From positions 1 to 24,840 of the forward strand of contig JAQXHT010000083.1 in the NCBI GenBank assembly GCA_029007415.1: a DNA stretch of 24,840 nucleotides, in the 5' to 3' direction. The translations under genes were made by a program, and so were the position numbers. Every line of letters starts with the position of its first letter. Position 1 is the first letter of the stretch. The DNA comes from a bacterium. Lineage in GTDB: Bacteria; Bacillota_I; Bacilli_A; RF39; UBA660. Below the pieces are notes generated by a model. The model did no database searches. It saw only the letters and a list, made by a program, of their open reading frames with translations, and was not told where the DNA came from. Positions 7,119 through 14,728 of this stretch are shown in pieces.

Positions 7119-7153
7119 ATTATATGTCATCTTGCTTGTCGAAATTTGTCGAA
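7119..7153 (-). promoter_or_regulatory. Kinase promoter with two tandem Spo0A-box-like repeats
   Basis: The plus strand shows CTTGTCGAA (7135-7143) and TTTGTCGAA (7145-7153), two copies of TTGTCGAA exactly 10 bases apart. The known 0A box is TGNCGAA. On the minus strand a perfect -10 TATAAT lies at 7124-7119, but the hexamer at the -35 position (AAATTT) is poor. The boxes would cover about -23 to -41 relative to the predicted start. A weak -35 overlapped by 0A boxes is the layout of Spo0A-activated promoters, though repression is also possible. Confidence 0.5.
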
Positions 7154-7361
7154 TCTTGCAAAAGATAGCGACTAGAGAGATAGACTTTCTGCTTCATCGA
7201 AACATTTTGTTTCTCCACAGACGAATTTCGGATGAGTGACACCCTACTATTTTTATTAGGTACTATAACCCCTATTTTATTCTTTCATAAATATTCTTTT
7301 AATATCAATATAATAAATATGACAATACTTTGCTTTAACACCTCGTTTCTTTCAAGTTATG
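7154..7361 (-). other. Long untranslated leader or non-coding stretch upstream of the kinase
   Basis: About 210 bases between a strong upstream promoter (7368-7395) and the kinase-proximal promoter. I see no open frame with a ribosome binding site on the minus strand and no terminator. Small hairpins are visible on the minus strand, for example GAAACA-AAA-TGTTTC. It does not match a riboswitch, T-box or tmRNA that I know. The plus-strand frame at 7232-7420 looks spurious. Confidence 0.4.
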
Positions 7362-7367
7362 TCATCT

Positions 7368-7395
7368 ATTATAACATAGAATATATGTTCGTCAA
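7368..7395 (-). promoter_or_regulatory. Strong promoter reading toward the kinase gene
   Basis: On the minus strand, -35 TTGACG (7395-7390), a 16-base spacer and a perfect -10 TATAAT (7373-7368) preceded by an extended TG. The sequence around it is shared with the promoter at 19343-19370, including GAACA after the -35, TTCTATG before the -10 and GAAACGAG after it. Confidence 0.75.
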
Positions 7396-7433
7396 TAGCT
7401 TTTTTAAATTTTTTAATTAAATTTTTATATATC

Positions 7434-7462
7434 AAAAAAAGCAAGGAATCAATTTCCTTACT
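7434..7462 (-). terminator. Rho-independent terminator of htpG
   Basis: On the minus strand, a 9-bp stem AGTAAGGAA/TTCCTTGCT (one G-T pair) with a 5-base loop is followed by seven T. The stop codon of htpG lies inside the 5' arm. Confidence 0.88.
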
Positions 7463-9332
7463 TTGCTAATAAATCACAAATTAGATTACTTAATTCAGTA
7501 GGATTTTCTACTGACAAACCTTCAATCAATCTTGCTTCTTGATAAAGAACTTTACTATACTTATCTAATGTATCAAAGTCTTTGTTATTATATAACTCTT
7601 CCATCTTCTTAGTAATTGGATGATTCATATTAATTTCCATAACAGTCTCTGCTTTAACATTCTGATTGTTCGGCATAGTTTGTAGAACTTTTTCCATTTC
7701 AGTTGATACTTCACCTTTAGTTTTTAAACAAACTGGGTGATTTTTTAAATGATTAGTAAATGTTACATCTACAACTGAATCAGTTAAAGTGGATTTCATT
7801 TTATCTAACATATCTTTATAAGACTTGTTAGCTTCTTCTAATTCTTTCTTCTCTTCTTCGGTTGAAAGATCTAGTTTTTCATCTGCAACATTCATAAATG
7901 TTTTATCAGCATACATACTTAAAGTTTTGATGGTAAATTCATCTAAGTATTCAGTTAAATACAATACTTCATACCCTTTTTCTTTAACAGCATCAACTTG
8001 TGGAAGCATTTCACATTTTTCTAAACTTTCAGAACAAGCATAATAAATATTCTTTTGGTCACTTTTCATTCTACTTACATATTCTTTTAAAGTAGTATAT
8101 TTTTTATCATTTGAAGAATTAAATAGTAATAAATCTTGAAGTAACTCTTTCTTCATTCCGTATGTAGAATAAATACCATATTTCAATTGCATACCAAAGT
8201 CTTGATAAAATTTTTCATAAGTTTCTCTATCTTTTGAAAGCATAGTTTCTAACTCTTTTTTGATTTTTGATTCTAGACTCTTGGCAATAGCTTGTATTTG
8301 ATAATTTTCTTGTAGTGTTTCTCTTGAGATATTTAATGCAATATCTTCACTATCTACTAAACCTTTAACAAAACTAAAATAGTCTGGTAATAAGTCACTA
8401 CATTTGTCCATTATCAAGACACCTTTAGAATATAGTTGTAAACCTTTTTCATAATCTTTTGAATAATAGTTATATGGTGCATGTGAAGGGATGAATAATA
8501 AAGTTTGATAACTAGTTCTTCCTTCTACTTCACTACGAATTACTTTTAAAGGCTTTTCATAATCGTAGAACTTATCAGTATAAAAGTCTTGATAGTCTTC
8601 ATCTTTTACTTCACTTTTTGGCTTCTTCCAAATAGGTGTCATACTGTTCAATGTCTTATCAACTTCTACTTTTTCTTCCTTATCATCATCTGTTTTCTTT
8701 GTCTCTTCTACTGTCATCTTAACAGGATAAGGAATATAGTCAGAATATTTCTTAACTAATCTTTCAAGTGTATAATTTTCTAAGAAATCACTGTAGTTAT
8801 TCTCTTCAGTATCTTTTTTTAGATATAAGATAATTTCTGTTCCTTCATCTTTTTTATCTGATTTATCGATAGTATAACCACTAGCTCCTTCACTTTCCCA
8901 AGTATTAGCTTCTCCATCTAATGATTTACTATTTACTACTACTTTATCACTTACCATAAAGCTTGAGTAAAAACCAACTCCGAACTGACCTATTATTGAT
9001 AAGTTTTTCTCATCTTTCATATTTTCTTTGAATAGTTCAGAACCACTTTTAGCAATTGTTCCTAAGTTGTTTTCTAACTCTTCCTTAGTCATACCAATAC
9101 CATTATCTTTAATAGTTAATGTTCTATTTTCTTTATCTGGTATTAATCTTATTTCTAAGTCTTCTTTCTTTATTTTAATTTTAGTATCTGTTAGTGATTT
9201 GTAATATAATTTATCAAGGGCATCACTAGCATTAGAAATTAATTCTCTTAAGAATATTTCTTGGTTTGTATAGATGGAATGAATCATCATATCTAATAGT
9301 TTTTTTGATTCTGATTTAAATTGTTTTTTCAA
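7458..9332 (-). CDS. htpG: Molecular chaperone HtpG (bacterial Hsp90)
   Basis: HtpG is the homodimeric ATP-driven Hsp90 chaperone of the cytoplasm. The N-terminal GHKL ATPase shows Glu30 and Asn34 in ELISNASDALD, DNGIGM (76-81) and the lid motif GQFGVGFYSSF (115-125). The middle domain includes the RETLQENYQI region and the C-terminal dimerisation domain is complete. The length of 624 residues is normal. There is no C-terminal EEVD, as usual in bacteria. The start codon is TTG at 9332. AAGGAG is 11-12 bases upstream, a rather long spacing, and an in-frame ATT immediately precedes it. The promoter carries a CIRCE element, so control by HrcA is likely; in B. subtilis htpG is not in the HrcA regulon. 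Confidence 0.97.
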   Translation of the reverse strand: MKKQFKSESKKLLDMMIHSIYTNQEIFLRELISNASDALDKLYYKSLTDTKIKIKKEDLEIRLIPDKENRTLTIKDNGIGMTKEELENNLGTIAKSGSELFKENMKDEKNLSIIGQFGVGFYSSFMVSDKVVVNSKSLDGEANTWESEGASGYTIDKSDKKDEGTEIILYLKKDTEENNYSDFLENYTLERLVKKYSDYIPYPVKMTVEETKKTDDDKEEKVEVDKTLNSMTPIWKKPKSEVKDEDYQDFYTDKFYDYEKPLKVIRSEVEGRTSYQTLLFIPSHAPYNYYSKDYEKGLQLYSKGVLIMDKCSDLLPDYFSFVKGLVDSEDIALNISRETLQENYQIQAIAKSLESKIKKELETMLSKDRETYEKFYQDFGMQLKYGIYSTYGMKKELLQDLLLFNSSNDKKYTTLKEYVSRMKSDQKNIYYACSESLEKCEMLPQVDAVKEKGYEVLYLTEYLDEFTIKTLSMYADKTFMNVADEKLDLSTEEEKKELEEANKSYKDMLDKMKSTLTDSVVDVTFTNHLKNHPVCLKTKGEVSTEMEKVLQTMPNNQNVKAETVMEINMNHPITKKMEELYNNKDFDTLDKYSKVLYQEARLIEGLSVENPTELSNLICDLLAK

Positions 9333-9377
9333 AATATATGCATCTCCTTCTTGTTAGGTTTCCCTCTAACAATTAGT

Positions 9378-9419
9378 AGAATATCACTAGAATTAGCAAT
9401 TGTCAACATTGAGTGCTAA
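9378..9419 (-). promoter_or_regulatory. CIRCE operator overlapping the htpG promoter
   Basis: On the minus strand, the perfect arm TTAGCACTC (9419-9411), a 9-base spacer and the arm AATTGCTAA (9401-9393, 7 of 9 matches to GAGTGCTAA) form a CIRCE element. The -35 TTGACA (9406-9401) starts in the spacer and ends in the second arm. After a 17-base spacer comes -10 TATTCT (9383-9378) with an extended TG. The arrangement mirrors the hsp20 promoter almost base for base. Confidence 0.85.
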
Positions 9420-9498
9420 TTTTTTTTAATATCGTTAATTTTCATTGAATATTTACTTTATAGTAATAACGGAATTAAGTATGATACTAAATCTAAAA

Positions 9499-9526
9499 AA
9501 GAAAAAGCTCGTAAAAAACGAACTTT
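9499..9526 (-). terminator. Rho-independent terminator of the beta-helix gene
   Basis: On the minus strand, an 8-bp stem AAAGTTCG/CGAGCTTT (one wobble pair) with a 7-base loop is followed by TTC and T-rich sequence. It lies 66 bases after the stop codon. Confidence 0.75.
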
Positions 9527-9591
9527 AATCTAAAAATTTATAATCTTTTGATATTTTATCTAACTCCCTTCTTCTTTAATTTTATCTAAGC

Positions 9592-11310
9592 TTAGTTAAT
9601 CGCTTTACCATTAACATATAATTTATAACCATTGAAATCAATATTACTATAGTCAGTGTCACTATCCTCTAAGCTAGTTACATAGCTATCACCGGTTAAT
9701 TTAATTTTAGAAGTTTTGTCTAAAACTAATTTTATAGATTTAGCACTATTATCACCATTAATTGTTCCTTCATAATATGATGAGTCTTTTAAATTCATTT
9801 TTAAAGTTGAGATTTCATCTATAACAATATTTCCTATAGCACTCTGATTGGTCATATTAAGAGTTGTATCTCCTCCGTTACTTCCATCATTTCCCCAAGA
9901 ATCTTTTTTACTTCTTAAAAAGTTTCCCGTTTTATCATTATTAGTAATAGTATTATTAGAAAGATTAATAGTAGCGGAAGTGTTTGTTATATAGAAGGTA
10001 TCACCTTTATTTGTTACAATGTTGCTATTCTTAGCAGTAAATGTTGCTTCACCATCACTGGCATCACCACTCATTGATTGATATAGGAAGATATTTTTAT
10101 AAGTGGTTGATTGCCCATTTAATTTGTTATTAGTATCTGTTAAATCAACATTTTCTAAAGTCACCGAGTTTTTACCTTCTATTACGACTCCTTCTGGTTT
10201 AGTTGCTATCAACTTTGCATTTTTGACTGTAATATTTGCAGTTGAGTAGATAATAGGAGAACCAACACCATCAGTTTGATAAGTACCTTTATTGACGTTT
10301 ACTTCACCGCCACCTCCATCACTTCTTATAGCTGCTGATGAAGTTCCACTTGTTTTAATAGTAAGATTAGTGGCATTCATTATACCGCCTCCAGTAGTCA
10401 TTATTCCACCAGAGTTATCTTTAGTAGTAGTTATTTTTGAATCACTTATATTAACGGTAGTTCCATCACTAGAAGCGTTATTGGTAGTAGCACTTCCTCC
10501 ATAGGAAAATACATCATTTGCTCCAGTAGCATTTGTAGTTACTGTGATATTTTTTAGTGTTAGATTAGCTCCATCTTTAGTAATACTTGAGTTTTTAATT
10601 GTTACTGTGTTTCCAGATACTAAAACACTATTTTCATCACTAGTTGTAGAGCCATAATTTTCATCGGTAATTTCTTTATCTTCTGTTATTTCTGTTGTTG
10701 CTTGGTATTCTACTTTATTAGTTTGATTGTTATTATCTGGTCCACTAGATTCTGTTTTACTAGTAGTTAGTGATTTGTTATTTATATAGAAAGACCCAAT
10801 AGTTAATAATAATACACTAAGTACATAAATTACTATTTTGTCTGTTGATTTAAAAGTTTCTTTTGTTGTTTTCTTATTTAGATTAGACATTATTAAGTAT
10901 ATTAGACTAAGGGAAAGTACTAATCCTTCTATTGCAAATAAAACATAATAAATCGCTGATGTTTTATTACTGCTATTAGTCATATTTGGCATTTCTGGCA
11001 TTTGATTATTATTGTTATCATCACCACTTGGTTTTTCCGGTGGTGTCCCTTGATTATTTTGACTACTTCCTCCATTAGCATTATCTTGTGTTGTGCTATT
11101 ATCATTGCTTTGATTATCATCTGGTTGAGCTGGTGGAGTATTATCGCCACTTTGGTTATTTCCCATACTAGGAGGGTTACCCATCATTTCTGTATTTGGT
11201 CCACTAGTATTGGTAATGTTTTTCTTAGCATAATAATTTGTTAGAAACATTGCTGCTATCATTAAAATAATTATTCCTATGAAAATTCCATTTTTTACAT
11301 TACGTTTCAT
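9592..11310 (-). CDS. Membrane-anchored surface protein with parallel beta-helix domain
   Basis: This 572-residue protein is probably displayed on the cell surface. A first membrane helix lies at about 8-26. A low-complexity linker rich in Asn, Pro, Gln, Asp and Ser follows (35-117), with two more helices at 119-141 and 158-176. Basic residues between helices 2 and 3 (KKTTKETFK) suggest that loop is inside, which puts both the linker and the large C-terminal part outside. Residues 200-572 are Asn/Thr/Ser/Gly-rich repeats of a right-handed beta-helix. Motifs such as GGIMTTGGG, SSAAIRSDGGGG, GVVIEGKNSV, NIFLYQSMSGDA and a YVTSLED tail belong to a family common in gut Bacillota. I know no demonstrated enzyme activity for that family; adhesion or carbohydrate binding is inference. 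AAGGAG lies 12 bases before the ATG. It is monocistronic. Confidence 0.85.
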   Translation of the reverse strand: MKRNVKNGIFIGIIILMIAAMFLTNYYAKKNITNTSGPNTEMMGNPPSMGNNQSGDNTPPAQPDDNQSNDNSTTQDNANGGSSQNNQGTPPEKPSGDDNNNNQMPEMPNMTNSSNKTSAIYYVLFAIEGLVLSLSLIYLIMSNLNKKTTKETFKSTDKIVIYVLSVLLLTIGSFYINNKSLTTSKTESSGPDNNNQTNKVEYQATTEITEDKEITDENYGSTTSDENSVLVSGNTVTIKNSSITKDGANLTLKNITVTTNATGANDVFSYGGSATTNNASSDGTTVNISDSKITTTKDNSGGIMTTGGGIMNATNLTIKTSGTSSAAIRSDGGGGEVNVNKGTYQTDGVGSPIIYSTANITVKNAKLIATKPEGVVIEGKNSVTLENVDLTDTNNKLNGQSTTYKNIFLYQSMSGDASDGEATFTAKNSNIVTNKGDTFYITNTSATINLSNNTITNNDKTGNFLRSKKDSWGNDGSNGGDTTLNMTNQSAIGNIVIDEISTLKMNLKDSSYYEGTINGDNSAKSIKLVLDKTSKIKLTGDSYVTSLEDSDTDYSNIDFNGYKLYVNGKAIN

Positions 11311-11422
11311 TCAATTAACCATCTCCTTTTTTAATATGTATTTTTTTATAAGTTTTTATTCGATTAATCTATCCCTTCCTTTCGATGTATTAATAGTAAT
11401 ATACTTTTCTTAAATGAACATT

Positions 11423-11457
11423 AAAAAAAGAAAGATTTATTTATTTTTATCTTTCTT
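11423..11457 (-). terminator. Rho-independent terminator of the csd-ttcA operon
   Basis: On the minus strand, a perfect 9-bp stem AAGAAAGAT/ATCTTTCTT with a 12-base loop is followed by a T-run. The stop codon of the ttcA-like gene lies in the loop. Confidence 0.85.
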
Positions 11458-12276
11458 ATCATAATCAGCTAGAAAGCTTTTATATACACCGTTAGTTTTC
11501 GTTCCTAGAACACAATCGAGATTAACGTTATCTAAGCTTTTAAAAATATTATAATCGGCGTTTTTATTTATCTTTCTTAAGTTTTTAATTAATTCTTTCA
11601 TTTCTTTTCTCTTACTAGTTCCATCATTTATTAAAGAACAACCTTCCGTAAAGCGACAAGCACAATTGATAAAGGTTAATTCGTTACTATTGCGCCAAGA
11701 AATAATAGCTTCTTCTTTAACTAAGTATAAAGGTCTTATTAATTCTAAGCCTTCAAAGTTATCACTATGTAACTTTGGCATCATTGTTTTTATTTCGGAA
11801 CCATATAACATAGAAAGTAATGTTGTTTCAATCACGTCATCAAAATGATGACCCAATGCTATTTTGTTACAACCTAATTCTTTGGCTTTACTATATAGAA
11901 AACCTCGTCTCATTCTAGCACACATATAACAAGGACTTGAATCTATCTGACTTACTACATCAAAAATATCACTTTCGAATATTTCAATTGGAATATTTAA
12001 TATCTTGGCATTATCTTCAATCATTGCGCGGTTATACTCGTTATATCCAGGGTCCATTACAACATATCTCGCACTGAATTTAACTTTACCATGACGAATT
12101 AATTCTTGAATACATTTTGCTAGTAAAAATGAATCTTTTCCACCGGAAATACAAACCATTACATTATCATTTTCTTTAATTAGTTCATATTCACTGACGG
12201 CTTTGATAAATTTAGAAAAGATATCTTTACGATATTTTTTAATGATGCTTCTTTCTATTTCTTTATATTTTTCCAT
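11437..12276 (-). CDS. ttcA: TtcA-family tRNA thiolation PP-loop protein
   Basis: TtcA-type enzymes use ATP and an iron-sulfur cluster to put sulfur on tRNA, 2-thiocytidine at position 32 in the best-known case. The PP-loop is ISGGKDSF (43-50). CYMC (116-119) and a second Cys group NCAC (205-207, plus Cys213) are candidate cluster ligands. GHHFDDVIETTLLS is the TtcA family signature. The product is 279 residues from the ATG at 12276. The open frame extends to 12303, but GGGAG is 7 bases before the ATG at 12276, so I chose that. The gene overlaps the end of the cysteine desulfurase gene by 14 bases, which suggests coupled translation and a direct sulfur supply. The exact tRNA target is not shown by the sequence; other TtcA/TtuA-like specificities are possible. 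Confidence 0.85.
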   Translation of the reverse strand: MEKYKEIERSIIKKYRKDIFSKFIKAVSEYELIKENDNVMVCISGGKDSFLLAKCIQELIRHGKVKFSARYVVMDPGYNEYNRAMIEDNAKILNIPIEIFESDIFDVVSQIDSSPCYMCARMRRGFLYSKAKELGCNKIALGHHFDDVIETTLLSMLYGSEIKTMMPKLHSDNFEGLELIRPLYLVKEEAIISWRNSNELTFINCACRFTEGCSLINDGTSKRKEMKELIKNLRKINKNADYNIFKSLDNVNLDCVLGTKTNGVYKSFLADYDKKDKNK

Positions 12277-13390
12277 TTTCATACTCCCTATATAATAAAT
12301 CAAATACTCTTAAGAATTCATCGACTTCTGCTTCTGTTGTTTTGTAGGAAAGACTTACTCTAACCGAAGAGGCAGCTTTTTGTTTATCTTTAGTTAGAGC
12401 ATATACTAACTTAGATGGTGTAGCAATAGGACAGCAAGAGGTTTTGGTTGATAGATAAATATCGTATTTTTCAAAGTAATGTTCTATGTCTAAAGCTTTT
12501 ACCCCTAACAGACTAAAATTAATAACAGATGGTAAAGAATTTTCTCTACTATTAATTGAAACATTTTTATATTCTTTAAGTTTTGTTTTTATTTTCGTTC
12601 CTAATTTTGCAAGATAGTTAAATCGCTCTTCTTGATTGGTAAGTGCTATTTCTAAGGCTTTTTCCAAAGCTAAAATATTAGCAAGTGATGGAGTTCCAGC
12701 ACGATAAATGGTAGTTGATTTTCCCCCTTCTATCTGAGGGATTAAACGAACTCCAGTCTTTTTTATTAAAATACCAAAATTATCTAAGCCATGAAATTTA
12801 TGAGGATTTACAGTTATCAAATCAACTCCATCATAATTAATTTTTACTTTTCCTATCGCTTGGGTAGCATCAGTATGGAAGTAACAATTAGGGTAATCTT
12901 TTAAAATAGCAGCGATTTCTTCAATAGGTTGAACAAGTGCTAGCTCACTATCAACAGAAGTTACACTTACTAAAATAGTATCATTTCTTAACATTGATTT
13001 TAAAGCTTCAATATCAACTATTCCAGAAGAAGTAATTGGAATAACTTCTACCTCAAAACCAAGTTTTTCTAAACTAACTACAGAACTCGTAATAGAGTTA
13101 TGTTCTAATCCACTTATTAAAATATGTTTACCATAATTCTTATAACTAAGACTAAGTCCTTTGATAGCTAAATTATTTGCTTCTGTTCCACCAGAAGTAT
13201 AAATTATTTCTTCTTTAGAAACTGAAAGTAACTTAGCAATATTAGCAGTTGCTCTTTCAATAAGTTCATTTTCGGTTAGACCTAATTTGTGTGAAGAATT
13301 CGGATTAGCATAATATTTTCTAGTAGTACTACAGAAAATATCTAAAACTTCCTCTTCGGTAAAACTTGCTGCTATGTTATCAAGATAAAT
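12263..13390 (-). CDS. Cysteine desulfurase (NifS/IscS family), apparent ATT start
   Basis: This PLP enzyme takes sulfur from cysteine for thiolation or Fe-S assembly. The frame is open without a break from a TAA just upstream of 13400 to the stop at 12263. The only standard starts are internal (ATG at 12994), which would lose 132 conserved residues. Translated from an ATT at 13390 the protein begins M-YLDNIAASF, matching the family start YLDNAATT, and has 375 residues, a normal length. GAGGGTGG lies 7 bases before this ATT. Further motifs are NPNSSHKLG (29-37), SGGTEANN (66-73), FHTDATQA (171-178), PLP lysine 198 in NPHKFHG and the Cys loop STKTSCCP (Cys319/320). A consensus promoter precedes it. 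It is followed by the overlapping ttcA-like gene. Confidence 0.88.
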   Translation of the reverse strand: MYLDNIAASFTEEEVLDIFCSTTRKYYANPNSSHKLGLTENELIERATANIAKLLSVSKEEIIYTSGGTEANNLAIKGLSLSYKNYGKHILISGLEHNSITSSVVSLEKLGFEVEVIPITSSGIVDIEALKSMLRNDTILVSVTSVDSELALVQPIEEIAAILKDYPNCYFHTDATQAIGKVKINYDGVDLITVNPHKFHGLDNFGILIKKTGVRLIPQIEGGKSTTIYRAGTPSLANILALEKALEIALTNQEERFNYLAKLGTKIKTKLKEYKNVSINSRENSLPSVINFSLLGVKALDIEHYFEKYDIYLSTKTSCCPIATPSKLVYALTKDKQKAASSVRVSLSYKTTEAEVDEFLRVFDLLYREYENGKI

Positions 13391-13424
13391 CGTAAAACCA
13401 CCCTCTTAGTAAATTTCTTTTCTT

Positions 13425-13453
13425 ATTATAGATATTTAACATTTTACTGTCAA
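13425..13453 (-). promoter_or_regulatory. Consensus promoter of the desulfurase-ttcA operon
   Basis: On the minus strand, a perfect -35 TTGACA (13453-13448), a 17-base spacer and a perfect -10 TATAAT (13430-13425). The predicted start is about 13418, giving a leader of some 30 bases that contains GAGGGTGG before the ATT codon. Confidence 0.85.
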
Positions 13454-13462
13454 CTAAAGAAT

Positions 13463-14719
13463 TTATTCCGTTTTTTTAGCTTGTTCTTCTGCAAACAATT
13501 TTGCCATAGTCGGACTATTAGCGGTTAATTTTTTTATGGTTAACTCTTCTGCTTTGTTGTTAGCTAGTCTTAAGTTTTTATCACTTGATAATAATGCTTC
13601 TTTAGTTTTTTGTAAATGATCAATTGTTTTATCTATCTCATCAATCGCTTTACTAAACTTTTCTGATGCTAAGCGATAATTTCTAGCAAAACCACTTTTA
13701 AAAGCATTCATATTTTCTTCGAAATGTGATATATCGATGTTTTGATTTTGAAGAGTAATCATTTCTTTTTTATACTTCAAAGAGTTAAGAGCTGCTCCTC
13801 TAATTAAGGTTATTAATGGTATAAAGAATTGCGGTCTAATAACATACATCTTAGGATAACGATGAGAAACATCTACTATACCCGTATTGTAATAATCATT
13901 ATCGATTTCTAATAATGATACTAATACTGCATACTCACAATTTTTTTCTCTTCTATCTTTATCAAGTTCCTTAAAAAAGTCTTCATTTTTATGTTTAGTA
14001 GCAGTCATATCAGCTTCATTTTTCATTTCAAACATAATAGATACAATTTCTGTTTTTTCATCATCATAATCTCTAAAGATAAAATCTCCTTTAGAGCCAC
14101 TTTTAGCATCATTATCTTTTTCAAAATAAGCATTTGGAAAAAGTGGTCTTAAAGTATTAAATTCGTTATTACAATGCACTTCTAGACTTTCCCCTATCAT
14201 TTTAGTTGATTGTCTTGCTTTCATATCTTTGTAATAAGCTATCATTTCATCTTTATCTTTTAACTTATTTTCATAAACATCTTTTAAATTTTTCTCTTTT
14301 AAGACATATTCTTTATTGTCTAACTCTATTTGATTTTTCAAATTTGAAATATTTTTATCTTTTTCATTTTCTAACTCTTTAATTTTAAGATTTAGATTAG
14401 CGATTTCTTCTTTATATTCATTAGCAGTTTTTATTTTAGTATTTTCTAAAACTGTTTCTTCTAATTGCTTCTTATTGTTTAACTCTTCACGTAACTTAAT
14501 TATTTCTAAATCTTTAGCTTTTAATTGTTCAGTCATTTGTTTTTCCAATTCATTTTCTGCTAACTTTATCGCTTGTTTTTTATCATTTTCATACTGTTCT
14601 TGTCTTGAAGCTATCTCATTTTTAAATTCACTATCTCTCACTTGTTTTACAATAGAATCATATTGCTTCTCATCAATTTTAAATACTGTTCCACAGTTTG
14701 GACATTTTATTTCATTCAT
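13463..14719 (-). CDS. DUF2130 protein, coiled coil with nuclease-like domain
   Basis: This 418-residue protein belongs to the DUF2130 family, whose function is not established. It opens with a zinc knuckle CPNCG (6-10). A long coiled coil of Lys/Glu-rich helix runs from about 25 to 170. The family core (about 170-340) shows GESLE, then KGDFIF with Asp212 and FEMK with Glu231 and Lys233. That is a D-x(18)-E-x-K pattern like the PD-(D/E)xK nuclease fold; assigning nuclease activity is inference. A second helical region follows (350-410). SD GAGG stands before the ATG. It starts 9 bases after the DUF2318 lipoprotein gene and looks co-transcribed with the copper genes. No terminator is visible before the next promoter. 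Confidence 0.85.
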   Translation of the reverse strand: MNEIKCPNCGTVFKIDEKQYDSIVKQVRDSEFKNEIASRQEQYENDKKQAIKLAENELEKQMTEQLKAKDLEIIKLREELNNKKQLEETVLENTKIKTANEYKEEIANLNLKIKELENEKDKNISNLKNQIELDNKEYVLKEKNLKDVYENKLKDKDEMIAYYKDMKARQSTKMIGESLEVHCNNEFNTLRPLFPNAYFEKDNDAKSGSKGDFIFRDYDDEKTEIVSIMFEMKNEADMTATKHKNEDFFKELDKDRREKNCEYAVLVSLLEIDNDYYNTGIVDVSHRYPKMYVIRPQFFIPLITLIRGAALNSLKYKKEMITLQNQNIDISHFEENMNAFKSGFARNYRLASEKFSKAIDEIDKTIDHLQKTKEALLSSDKNLRLANNKAEELTIKKLTANSPTMAKLFAEEQAKKTE

Positions 14720-14728
14720 AATTAACCT

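Noticed and set aside
7232..7420. Open frame of 62 hydrophobic codons on the plus strand
   Set aside because: It has no ribosome binding site, is of low complexity in AT-rich DNA, and crosses the strong minus-strand promoter at 7368-7395.
10292..11244. Plus-strand open frames inside the beta-helix gene
   Set aside because: They are antisense shadows of the repetitive Asn/Thr/Gly/Pro codons of the minus-strand gene.
12263..12994. A truncated 243-residue desulfurase starting at ATG 12994
   Set aside because: The upstream 132 codons in the same frame carry conserved family motifs and a ribosome binding site, so the longer product is real.
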